Below, in pieces: positions 1 through 12,800 of a DNA stretch of 64,000 nucleotides; position 1 is the first letter of the stretch; the number at the start of each line of letters is the position of its first letter. Source of the DNA: Siphonodentalium dalli (Eukaryota; Mollusca; Scaphopoda; Gadilida; Siphonodentaliidae); NCBI GenBank assembly GCA_032622095.1, contig CP136062.1, positions 226,688,578 through 226,752,577 of the forward strand, written 5' to 3'. The notes beneath the pieces were generated by a model. It saw only the letters and a program-made list of their open reading frames with translations, was not told the origin of the DNA and searched no databases. The position numbers and the translations under genes were made by a program.

Positions 1-705
1 CTCAATTCACTCGAACAAATATAAATGATTTATAGAATAACAACTACGCATTGTAGCAGCGAAGTTTTAATCTAGGAAGACAGGTAAACGTATATAGTAC
101 ATAACAGTGAGCACAACATGCAGCATAACTAAGCATGTACAAGACACATAATTATATAACATGAATATCACATATTTTACCATTAATCCCTACAAGAAAT
201 TGATTGCCATTCAGATTGCAATGTTAATAAACAAATCTTTCACTTTTAAAATTATTTTATATGCAACCATTATAGCTTAACCTTTTCTATATTATGACAA
301 CTCCAATTTATACTTTAATAGCTGACGGACCAAGAGGTTTCAAATCAGGAGAAGTCACTCCTCCTTGTTTGATTATCAGGGAGAAGTATAAATGGCTGAA
401 GTTCAATTTACACCCCAACATCACCCATCTATGATCCATTAGATATTATGCAACATATATAAAACCATTTTAGTGAGTAAGAACACATTTATAATCAGTA
501 AATATAGTTTAAATGTGTTTTAGATACGCTGTTGGGACATGTACATACTGGTATATGTGAGAGAAGTCACTTCTCCCTGGAACACAAATAGGGAGAAGTG
601 GCACATTTTAGGGAGAAGGTGTCTCTCAAGCCACCCTCTAGGCTGATCCCTGCTGATGAGAGAATCTATTTAGCAAAGAAAGGGTTGATATATCGTCATG
701 CTTAC
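1..705. other. MPPE1 intron 7 (partial), no exon recognised
   Basis: AT-rich sequence downstream of the exon 7 donor. I looked on the minus strand for the expected GSI-x-P-x-DY/CFLP exon and the terminal membrane segment and did not find them. Two short related stretches with GGGAGAAGT occur near 380-400 and 565-620. Confidence 0.5.
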
Positions 706-846
706 CATAAGAAATGATGGGTTCCTTTTATTTCGCCAGCTATAGGAAGCCACGGTCCACTCTGGAATACTGTTGGAATGAACACGGTAACATCCATGGT
801 GGGTGTGAGCACTGATTACTAAACGAGGTTTAATCCACGAGAACAG
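706..846 (-). CDS. MPPE1: MPPE1 exon 7: altered GHTH motif and SWRN block
   Basis: This 141-nt exon (47 codons) encodes LFSWIKPRLVISAHTH, a Cys-containing turn, then IPEWTVASYSWRNKRNPSFL ending in Met. It corresponds to vertebrate LLWWLQPRLVLSGHTH...SVPSFSWRNRNNPSFIM. The acceptor is GCTATATTTCAG and the donor ATGGTAAGC. The normally invariant Gly of the GHTH metal motif is Ala here (GCT codon). A second copy of the acceptor and first ~43 exon bases lies 149 bp upstream in the transcript. I found no further exon in bases 1-700. Confidence 0.93.
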
Positions 847-3800
847 CTGAAATATAGCAAAATATAACTTTACCCTTTATGGAGCCCCATACAGAAAAAT
901 GCACTGATGACTGTTGTCTACTTGGGTACGTGTGAGGCTCCATATGGGTGTGTGTGAGCACTGATTACTAAACGAGGTTTAATCCACGAGAACAGCTGAA
1001 ATATAGCAAAATATGACTTTACCCTTTATGGAAGTGACCAAATTCAAACTTGGCCTTTGTCTTCTGAAATTTGAACCACGTACCAAATATCACGAGATTC
1101 AGTTGAATTTAAAAACAATCAGATAATTGAAACTGAAGTTATCATCTGGAAATCTCAAAAGGACAAAATTCTAAGTTGAAAAGGAGCCATAACTCCGGCA
1201 AAAATGGGCTGACCTAACCCATATTCGAACATGACTTGTGTTTTGAGCTGATAAACCCTCATCCCAAATTTGGTTTAGATCCGATAGCCCAAAATAAAGT
1301 TCTCATCTGGAAACTTTCTGCATGGACGGACAGATTCTAAGTCGAAAAGGGGCCATAACTCTGGCGGGCGGACCGAACCCATATTCGAACTTGACCTGTG
1401 CTTTCAGCTTTTTATAAACTCACATTCCAAAATTTTGTTTCAATCCGATAGCCCAAAATAATGTATTCATCCCAAAACTTTCCACAGGGATGGATACACG
1501 GACTGACACCCGCTATTTTAATAGTTCCCCCAAAAAAAATTGGGGGACAATAAAAGAGTGCCCCATTCTGTCAATATGCGGGGTAGCATCACTAAATTCA
1601 CCCTCTGGGAACCTCATTCTGCAAATGAAAGACACACTATTTCAAGGCTTCAACATAATGCAATTTTCACCAAAAGACACCAGATTTTAAACATGGAATT
1701 TTTTTTAATGACATGCAGTATTAAAAGATAAGTGTTATTTCCCTTGGAACAATGTATGCTAAACATAACTAGAGGTGTGACTGTCCCAATGGGACTAAGG
1801 ATACCCCCCGTGTTTTTAAAATATTAAGATGTTTCACATGTCAGTAAACATTTAGTTAAAATAATAAAATAACAGTTCCCATTGCAGGTGCACAAACCTA
1901 ACCGTAATCTTAAACCTATTGACCGAAAAATGTAGGAATAAAAGCTCTGACAAAATTATGCATTTTGCAAAAATGTTCTAAGTCGAAAAAGGGGAATAAC
2001 TCCACAAAAAAAATCCGGTCAGACATCATAATCGCAGGTGCACAGGTTCTCATGGTACTAAATATCAGTGCTAAGATTAAAAAACATTGACCTAAAAATG
2101 TAGGAATAAAAGCTCGGACAAAATTATACATGTTGCAAAAAAAATTCTAAGTCGAAAAAGGAGGATAACTCCACAAAAAAATGCCGGACAGACGTCATAA
2201 TCGCAGGTTCCCATGGTACTAAATATCTGTGCCCAGTTAAAAAAAAATTGACCTAAAAATGTAGGAATAAAAGCTCGGACAAAATTATACATGTTGCAAA
2301 AAAATTCTAAGTCGAAAAAGGGGGAATAACTCCACCAAAAAAAGTCCGACAGACATCATAATCGCAGGTGCACAGGTTCCCATGGTGGTTGATGCCTGTG
2401 CCAAGTTTCACGGAAATTGATAAAAATACTGAGAAAAACTCCGGACAAATTTGTGTCCACAGACGGACTGACGGACGGACGAGCTAACTCCATTATACCC
2501 CCCTAACTTCGTTGCGGGGGGTATAATGATGGTGTGAAATACGCAAACTTCGCTTGGAAACAATGTAATATGTGTTAACAATTCTTGATGGCTGCGTGAA
2601 CTGATGGTTGGGGGATAACTGATGTCTGTCTTATCATAATATTATGTTTATGAAATGCATTTCAGACAGATCTTTTATTGAATAAATTCTGAATATAGGC
2701 ATGTGTGCAGCGGGTATAATTACAATGGGGGGTTGCGGTTCCTGGCGAGAAAATTAATATATATAAAGCTCTTTATAGACATAAAAATTTAGTGATTTCT
2801 GCTGTTTTTTGTCACAAGACACCAAAATTAACGATGGTAAACAATCACCACCCGATTTGGGACTCGATTCGATGCAAAATTCCCGATTCGCATGTCACTA
2901 TAAAGAGCATACTACCATGTTATATGGTCTATTCCTGATATGGTCAAAATAAAGAGCGTTTATATCACTTATGAGCAGAAAGTTAAAAATAGCTGATACA
3001 AGCCTGTGACTTTGGTATGTCATAATAATCAATCCATAGAGGTTATTACTACAGTAGTAATAATATGTGACCCGCCATATCAAATCCAGTCGTAAGTTGG
3101 CATTTTTTTACCCTGTGCCAATGCATTCTCTTATATATGCGAGTCGACCATTCTTTAACAATTTTATAATTTCACCCATACAGAGCCCCGTGAGCAGACG
3201 ACACTCTTCTATATGCTTCTATATAAGTGTGGGGCTCCCTGCAGGGTAATGGATGTTTTTTTATTTTATGTCCTAAAAAATGTAAGAAACATTTATGAAA
3301 AAAAAATTATAAAAAAATTGTTAGGCCAATGCATTCTCTTATATATGCGAGGCGACCTATGGTCGACTCGCATATATAAGAGAATGCATTGGCACAGGGT
3401 AAAAAAATCCCAACTTATGACTGGATTTGATATGGCGGGTCACATATGTTTATTATATGACCAATTGAACTTAATTATTACAACCAACCTCTTAAATTGT
3501 ATTGTGAAAAAGGTGATAAGTTGAATTCAAATTTAATGAACGAATCGCAACAATTTTATCAACAACAACAATTTAAAGAAGTGTCTCAATTGAAAATAGT
3601 TCAGGAGCCTCGTTCTGATTCAGACACGCATGGTATGGAATCGGATCACGATACTATCATGATCCGATTAATCGGAAAACCATCACCAAACAATGGTGGT
3701 ATTTAGTTAAAATAATGACAGTCATATAATAAATTTAATTATGTGCATGCGACAGGTACCAGTAGAATGAAATTTGTTTCATTGCATGGGCCAATTATTA

Positions 3801-6800
3801 CCCCGATGAGCTTGAACACTCAGTGACCATCTACTGCTCCCCGGGGACAGGTACAGCCACAATGTGGCTAGATTACCGACAAGGTCTTTCATTGCTCATA
3901 ATCAGCTACCCTTTTTAACACATGGGTGTTGCAAAGCAGACACACACAACGAGCGACCTTGCTCATGGGTCACAACTTGGCAAGAAATTTGAACTGCATA
4001 CATCTCACAATTGCACGCTGATCAATTCGGGCAAGCCACTGTTGTGTGAAACTTGATGTGTCAACAGCAACGACAAGTCCGACGTGCTAACCACTGGACC
4101 ACGGAGCTCCCCATATAAGGTCTTTTTATTAATATTTTCTGTTTTTATTGACCTATTTTCATATTAAATTAACGAGAGGCCGATCACGATCGGCAGATGT
4201 TTAACCCATACCTTGGCGATACCGATTAGCTATTTTAATAGATTCTTACACCAACCTTTTCATGAGTGCAAAAGAATCAACAATTCACACCTTACTATTG
4301 AGGTCACAAGTGGAATCAGACTTACTGGGCACCTTGCTCACATATGCACAATAGGAACATGGATGTGGCATTCGATTTCAACCAGATATGTCTTATAGAG
4401 TGATAAAGCTAATTAAGCTAAATCCATAGTCAGAAAGATGCACCATAGCTGTTTTTATTATGTTTTTTGTTAGTTGCATATTAAAAATTTAAAAAATCAT
4501 TTAAAAAATCAATACATGAACAACTGTACAAGTGAGGGATGTATAGACCTGGATATAAAATTATTGATAATGATTGGATATAAAATATTTTAATGCTGAA
4601 TTTTTAGATAGCTAGAGGTATATGTACTGGTATGAGATTGGTCAGATTGAAAATAAGATTCATTACATTGGATAGCATACTGTATGACCATGGATTGGAA
4701 TGGGTAGGGTTCATTTTCTTCTAAGCTAAACATTGGAAAGATGTAATGTATGTAAACAGCGGAAATATAATTAAAGTTATGGTTAATATCTTCAAACCAA
4801 TCGATCCCAAAATCTATACAAGTGAAGAATGCATCATCATTAACATGGATGCAATTATATATAGTGATCATATGAAGAATATCTAGTTACTAGTATCACA
4901 TTGTGTCAACAGGATTGGTGGAGATGTTAATATTTTTAAGCAAATAAACCAAATGACCCTCACTATGCAGGTTAGGGGTGTGTTATCATAAACTATGCCA
5001 AGAACTATAAACATAATAAATGGAAATATTTGAGTTATGAAATCGGATAGAATGGGGTTAATCTTATCCAAACTAATGAACTGATAAACACAAAAAAGTC
5101 TATAAAAGCATGTCATTGGATTTAGCAAAACCCATACAATAAGCCAGTCCCTAATGTCATGAACCTATTACAACAAGTCTATAGACAGCAGACACCTATG
5201 TGGAAGTTAATGACCTCTGGCCATCACTGTCATTTCATTTTATTTATGCAGTAGGGTGAGGCTTGAGATCAGATTATAGGAATGTGAGACTTAAATAAAC
5301 AAACACTGCACACAACCCAGATGCTGACAGGCTTCTCCAGAGTACAGCTCAATTATTCACTTAGTGTTATTTGTCTGTCTCCAACTAGCATTGGCTAAAG
5401 ATTTTCATGTGAAATGACATAAAGAGGGAATGTTATCATTATATTTCTAATAGAGTTGTCCACCACTAATGGCTTTGGGCTTACAGGTATATGTAAAACA
5501 TATGTAGTTTCAACTTTACATATTGGATACTCACATGATAATTTATTGATAGCATTATATTAAATGCAACTATTACAATAAGATCTTCATACAGGACATC
5601 ACATCTAATTAATGTACATGTATAAAACTATCAAATAGTGTTCATTGAATAAACCTGGTTCAAGAGTATAAGGGTTAATTAATCAAAACCAAAATTCATA
5701 CAGATGAAGAGAGTGCTAAGACGAGAGGCCGATCACGATCGGCAGATGTTTAACCCATACCTTGGCGATAGCGATTAGCTATTTTTATAAATTTTATAAA
5801 TCCTTACACCAACCTTTTCATGAGTGCAAAAGTTTCAACAATTCACACTTTATATAGTGATCGTGTGAAAAATATTTAGTTATCACATTGTGTCAACAGG
5901 ATTGGTGGAGGATGTTAATATTTTTAAGCAAATAAACCAAATGACCCTCACTATGCAGGTTAGGGGTGTGTTATCGTCAACTATGCCAAGAACTATAAAC
6001 ATAATCAATGGAAATATTTGAGTTATCAAATCGGATAGAATGGGGTTAATCTTACCCAAACTAATGAACTGATAAACACAAAATAGTCTATGAAAAGCAT
6101 GTCATTGGATTTAGAACCCCATACAATAAGTCAGTCTCAAGAATACCAGCACCATTAATATTATCCTGGAGCCCAAATGCAATTGAGGGAATTTCAAAAT
6201 AAGACATTTCCTCTAATGATGAATATTCAATTGGTGATGTATTGAAACCCTTACTGAACCTGGCTCAAAGTGAAAGGGATAATATTATATCTGTCTATCG
6301 CATAATATGTGTCTATGGAATGGTTTAATTTTAATCCCAAATCCATGCAAATCAAAAGTGGATCACCATCAACCTGGACATAACATAGGAGAATGATTAA
6401 ATGAAAAGCATCAAAACCATATGATGTGTGAAGAGGGTTAATCATTTTCAATGACATCATGTTATGGAACTAAGGAATGTGTGGATAAATTTTTGTCTAA
6501 GATAAGACAACAGTGTTTGTAAAGAACAATGTCTGTAAAACAACACTACAAAGTAACAATGGACTATTCCAATTTATTATTTTAGAATAGGTGTCATATA
6601 GTGTGTGCATATAGCTAATGTAATAAACCTGTTTCAACAAAGGGGTTAACTTCATATTGCACAGAAAGCAGAACTCCACCAGAGAGTGAGTAATCAATCA
6701 CAGTTTGACATAATTATGATAACAAGTCCAGCCAGCCAGTGGTACCACTATCATGCTTTATAGCATGTAGTATCTAATGTCATAGTGATAATTAACTCAT

Positions 6801-9800
6801 TTCAATAACACACATTGCTGTGGGATATATGTTCTCTTCAAATTCCCAGCAGTAATTACTTGAATTATAAAGGGTCATAACTCTGTTAAAATATATCGGA
6901 TCAAACCCATATTCGAACTCGATCTGTATTTAGGGGTGATAAATTCATATACCAAATTTTGTGTTGATCAGATGAAAAATGTTTTGAGTCATAGCAGCTT
7001 GGGTGAATTCTAAGTAAACATAAGAGTGAAAAGGGTTAATTAAACAATACCAAAAACCATACAGATGAAGAACGTGCTAAGAAAAACCTAGGTAAGAAAT
7101 ATGAGGCAGATCAGAAGAAATATGTTCAACTTATTGCATTGGATAGCATGTATGTAAAGGGTTAATTATTTTCTAAACTGATCAACCAATCAATACCAAA
7201 AACTATACAGGTGAGGGGTGTGTCATCATAAACCTACATATCAAATATGAACACAATCGGACAAAAAAATATTTCGGTTAGAGCATCGGATTTTTTATTT
7301 TTATTTTTTATTTTCGAAAAAAGGGTCATAACTCCTTTAAAATAAATCGGATCAAACCCATATTCGAACTCGATCTGTATTTTTGGCTGTGAAACTCACA
7401 TACCAAATTTGGTTCCAATCAGATAAAAAATGTTTGAGTTATGGCAGAATGCGTGAATTCTAAGTTGAAAAAGGGCCATAACTCTGTAACAAAATCTCGG
7501 ATCAAACCCAAATTCGAACTCGATCTGTATTTTGGGCTGAGAAACCCATATACAAAATTTGGTTTCGATTGGATAGAAAATGTTTGAGTTATCGCATTAC
7601 TCGTAAAGTGTCTACGGACAGACAGACAGACAGACAGACGGACAGACAGACAGACGGACGAACGACGAGTGGTCAATCCGGGCAACGACACTATGTTTAC
7701 CATACTATGGTATGGGTAAACATAAAAAACCTAGGTACCTTACAAAATATGAGGTAAATAAGAAGAAACGTATTTTATTTATTGCTTTGGATGGCATGTT
7801 TGTGAAAGGGTTAATTATTTTCTAAACCAATCAACCAATCGATACCAAAAACTATACAGGTGAGCCATGTGTCATCATAAACCTGCATATAAAATATGAA
7901 CACAATCGGACAAAAAATACATGAGTTATGGCATCGGATAGAACATGACCAGGTATGGATGGAAAGTGTTAATAATTTCTAAACCGATCAACCGATCGAT
8001 ACCAAAAACTATACAGGTGAGGAGTGTGTCATCATAAACATGCACATAAAATTTTAACACGATCCGATAAAAAATATTTGAGTAAATGAATCGGATAGCA
8101 AGTGTCTACGGACAGACGGACGAACGACGGATGGTTGATCCGGACGTCGGCATTATGTGTACCCATACCATAAAAAGCTAAATGGAACTGAGAGCTTATA
8201 TGACTGTGATTCAGTTGGGCATTTTATGTGAATTTATATGAGCAAGAGGCCTCTAAGAACATAAAACCATTCCCTTCGTCAGATTTTCAAAAAAATTCTT
8301 CAAATGTAAATTAAAAAAAAAACATTTCGTCTTATTTTGAGCAATACAAACCTGTTCTGTGGATCTTTTTGAAAGACAGTCAATTTTTTCTCTAAATGGA
8401 ATATATTTTTCTTCTTCTGGAGCAGCATCAGGCACTGTGCAGTTACCATCCGAAGGACGGTACATTGGGAAGTGCTATAAATATATAATTTTTAAAATTA
8501 AAATTAGTTTTTCCTCAAGGGAAGCCCGAAACTGAACTATATGGATTATTATCCTCGGCCTTGTGTTATCAGGAGGGTTAAAATTTATTGTCCGTTTATT
8601 AGCCTACTCCGGTCAATCAGCGACTCCGGTCAATCAGCGCTCGGATTAGCTCACGCATGAATGCGTCCCGTGCAAATCCCGCGCTCTTAACAATTCATCT
8701 AGCCAGTTTTATTTCCGACTTTTAATAATAAGATTTGCGAGTCGCGGGGTTGGGAATGGCACCGCCATGGGAGGGATCTATGATAGTTCAGTTTCGGGCT
8801 TCCCTTGAGGAAAAACTAATTTTAATTTTAAAAATTATATTTTTCCGCCAAGGAGAAGCCCTTCAACTGAACTATATGGATTAAAATGCAACCCCAGGAG
8901 GAGGCAACGAGCAATAAATTTAATATTCCAGTTTGACGGGAATGTACTATTCCAAACAGATTTCATGTAAATGTGATTTAGTCATGAATCAGCTTTGATA
9001 TGTTATGTGAAAGAGCTCATAAATTCAGATTCCAGCATTGCTCAAGCTTGTACCTCCCCCCTTGTCTTTTGGAATAAACATCCCAGGCAGTGCCATACCA
9101 TACGTGCCAGCTACTAGTAGAAACCGAGCAGTAGAGACTTCTTCTTCTGCTGTTGCTTTTTTCTCGTGTCCTGCGACGAGAGTGATGGCGGTATTTACTA
9201 TTTATATCTTCCCAAATAGAAAGCGCTATTGACGGTACACGACAGCGAGTCTTCCTCACACAGAACAGCCTCCAAAGGCTCGGGTGCTATTGTCCCGGAG
9301 GATTGGTTGCCCGAATCTCAGAGAACGGCACACTGCCTGCCACGGTCTGCTGATGCAGGACCAGGGGGCGCGAACTGGTACAGCCAGAGGACTGGTACAG
9401 TTGTGCAAAGTTTGTGTAATTCATTGTAACAAGATTTGACACATATCCTGTGATGAAGTTTTTACAAGAGATCGACCCGTGTCGTGTCCGTACGCAAAGC
9501 GAGTTCCCTAGGAACGACAGAATCCTTGACCGACAGTGGGAACCACCGTCGGCCCGAGATCCTTGCTCATCGTCGTCAAAGCCATCAGACGCCAGGAGAA
9601 TTATAGAAACTAGAAAGCATGTCAGGATCGACGCCAGCAACAGAACAGCCTGCATCAGGTTGAGGTAAGGTACTAGAGGGAAGCCCACACTGGGAATGGC
9701 TCGAACGAGGAACAATTGCGCTCGCAGTTAGATTTTAAGGTGTTATTTCCCACCCCAAGGCCAAAATGGCGGAAAAAAGGGAAATTGAAAGGATCCATTT

Positions 9801-12800
9801 GACCAGGGAAAGCCCCCCACCGAATCTCCCAAATGCAGGTGGTCCTGACACGCTGACATAAACGTCAATGACATACCACTAGGATCCCCTGACGGCAGAG
9901 GAGCAGGCCTGGACGTATCACTTGGGATGACGTTTCCAGGGGGACAAGACCGACCCTCGTAATGGAGTGGGCCACGGCGCCGTGGGGAAGCGTCAGAAGG
10001 CCAGTTGGCTGGTGCGCTTTGTGCGGCACGGGACAACGAGGCTTCCCCACCCAGAACAGTCGCCAAAGGCACGGGTGCTTGTGTCTCCGGAGGACGGTAC
10101 CCTGCCTCCCACGGTCTGCAGATGACGGGGCTTGCAGAATGACCAGGGGGGACCGAATGGTTCCTGCCCGAGTTAAGACTGGTACGTTTGCTCAAAATGT
10201 AAAACCATGGACCAATGGGCCCGCAACCAACTATGATAATATCGCGTATATTCATGAGCAACCCGTACGGCCATCAAAGTCGAATCTCGTTCGACTATAA
10301 GCAAGACAAGACATTCTGTTAGTTATTAGCAAGCATAATATACAAAACATTTGTTAGTTATTGCAAAACAAGGTTAATAAGGTAAATTCCGTTATTTACT
10401 ATGGCCACGTGATCTTACCTGCTAGAAATTAAACCGCAGGTAAGATACTGTCTTTTCTCGGCGAAGAGGACGATGAGATCCGATTTCTCCTGTGCAAGAA
10501 CATAGCGGTGTCCTTGCTTACGGTGAGGAGAACGTTTTATACACTTACGGAAAGTCCGCAGATGGTGGAGCAGGCCTGGAATATCCCGAGGGAGTATGAT
10601 TCCAGGGGGACAAGACCCACTCTCGTAATGGAGTGGGCCACGGACCGTGGGGAAGAGTCAGAAGTCTCAGTCCTTCCCAGGAGAAAGCCGTATGCAATTG
10701 TAATTTTCTAATTCACGAATATTAAACTGTGCACTGTTCCCCCTTGACAAAATGTGCATGGTCATAGTAATCATTGATTCAATATTAAACTATTGGAAGG
10801 TATATATAAAATCGTTCCCATCGCAGTTAAATTATGGGAATGTGAAAGTGCCATGGAACATGCATGTTTTGAGGTCAATCCCACAATGACATTGAATTTG
10901 AGAAAAACACAACTGATGATTATACAGGCGCAAGTACATCCGTCTTCTGAATTGGGAGAGCAAATGAGAGCTCGAGCTGCGGTTACATCTGGGAAGAACT
11001 GAAGTCTGGTTGGCTGGTGCGCTGTTAGTGGCACATGATGAGTCTTCCCCACCCTAAGGCTCAGGAGCTGTGGCATTCGCCCTTGAAGATTTGTTTTCCA
11101 AATCAACGATGGTAGCACCCCGCCAGTCACTGGTACTGGGCAGTGGTCATGCACAATATAAAGGCTTCTTGTGGAACGGCGCTTTATATGTGTGACGATA
11201 CAAATGCTTTCATTTGTGTTATTCATTTAGGTTTTCTATTTACCAGATAATCATATGGATATGTAGTAATAGAAGGAGAAGAGCCATGTTTTGGACTCTT
11301 TTGAAATTGGCACTGGCAGGCCTGCCGAATGCAAAATAAATCGTAAGCCGTAACGTATTTGTCGGTTGTATGGTTGAGCTTAGGTACCCATAGGTTACAC
11401 AAACTGTTATATTCAGTATCACGAGAGCCACATACAACTTTGACGCGACCTAGATTTCACAACCTCCAGGTGAACCGAACCGTCGTTCGCCTCCAATACG
11501 CAGGCCTGCAGTGGTCGTGCGCAATATAAATAGAAACGCTGTTCATGTAACTGCACTTTATATGTGTGACAATACAAATGCTGTCCTTTCTGTTATTTGC
11601 CCGATAATCAATTGGATATGAGGCAATAGAAGGAAAAGAGCCATGTGTTGGTCTCTGATGGAAATTATAGTGGCAGTGGCCCTGCGCAATATAAATGCAT
11701 TTCCTGTAACTGTGCTTAATACGTGAGTGAAGGCTATTTGACATTTGATCTTTTCTATATGTGGGAATAGAAGGTAGAGAGCCAAGTGATGGACTCTGTT
11801 GAAAGGCTATTGGCAGTGCATCGGGGGCACATGACAATATAAATGCATAGTAGTTCACCTTGACTATTCACGGATTGAAAGCGCAGAAGTATGTCGGTAT
11901 CAGTGAAACTTTACGCCATATTGATATAGTCAGTTCGTACGTCATTGAGCCTTTGAGGCACTGATACCCTTGTACTAGTATGGAACAATTATGGCTGGCC
12001 ATACATGTTTTTAAGCTCACCATTTTGTATCATTTAAATTGGTAATTTTAATGTATCTACAAACACTAATATCTGAGGATAACAGTTCAGATGTTGTCTA
12101 TTTGTTACACATGGAAATGTCAAACATCAAAATCATCAAAAGTATAAACATTGATTGACTGAAAATTTATTGAGACACTGGCTAGCCAATGAATCATTTC
12201 AACACTGCGACCATGCTAGGTCACACGGATATGGTGACTTGCCACAAGTAGGCCAGCCAAAGGCTCGCATCCAAAATTTCTCCAAAGAGATCTGATCACG
12301 GACGGAAGTATCCTTGGATATTTAAGCAAACTATAGCTGAAGGTTCAGGCTACTGCATTTGCATATCTGTGCAGTCATGGAACAGGGAAGCCCATTCTGC
12401 AAATACATTGAGTGATTGCAAAGAAACAGACACAATTGTCGCCGAAATAACGACAGAGTACCGATATGAATTGATGGAGATCGCCATTCGACAATGGGAA
12501 CTCAGGCTTCAAGATTCGACAAGAATCACCGAATCGATTCCCGTAATGATTCTCACAAAACTTTACAATTTTCAGTGCCTTATGACTGACATGATTCAGC
12601 ATTTGATTCTCGTAAAATGAAATGTATTTTGAGAACTGGAACTTGAAATGAAAATCCTTGGTGCCCAATCTTGTGTCAGATAATCCTAGTCCCCAATCAA
12701 ACCAGTTGCACGATTCGTAGCAAGCGGACACTGTCAGTAATACTGGACAGACATGTAAAGAAAGAGACTATTCAAGAGACACAGCATAATTTGAACACAG

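Noticed and set aside
947-970. Alternative MPPE1 model with exon 7 starting at 770
   Set aside because: A possible acceptor at 770-771 exists, but the frame continues upstream without a break to 846 and supplies the missing LFSWIKPRLVISAHTH block.
4020-4112. A functional tRNA gene on the minus strand
   Set aside because: The A-box-like head is good, but no B box or closing acceptor stem can be seen; a SINE head fits better.
7419-7757. ORFs rich in RTDRQTDRQ or SVCLSVRLSV
   Set aside because: Translations of GACA/GACG runs at the end of modular repeats, also at 34051 and 48698.
9287-10300. Long ORFs (142, 172 and 112 codons) on both strands near 9.3-10.3 kb
   Set aside because: They overlap on opposite strands in GC-richer repeated sequence inside a TIR element, show no domain, and mirror each other as expected of low-stop sequence.
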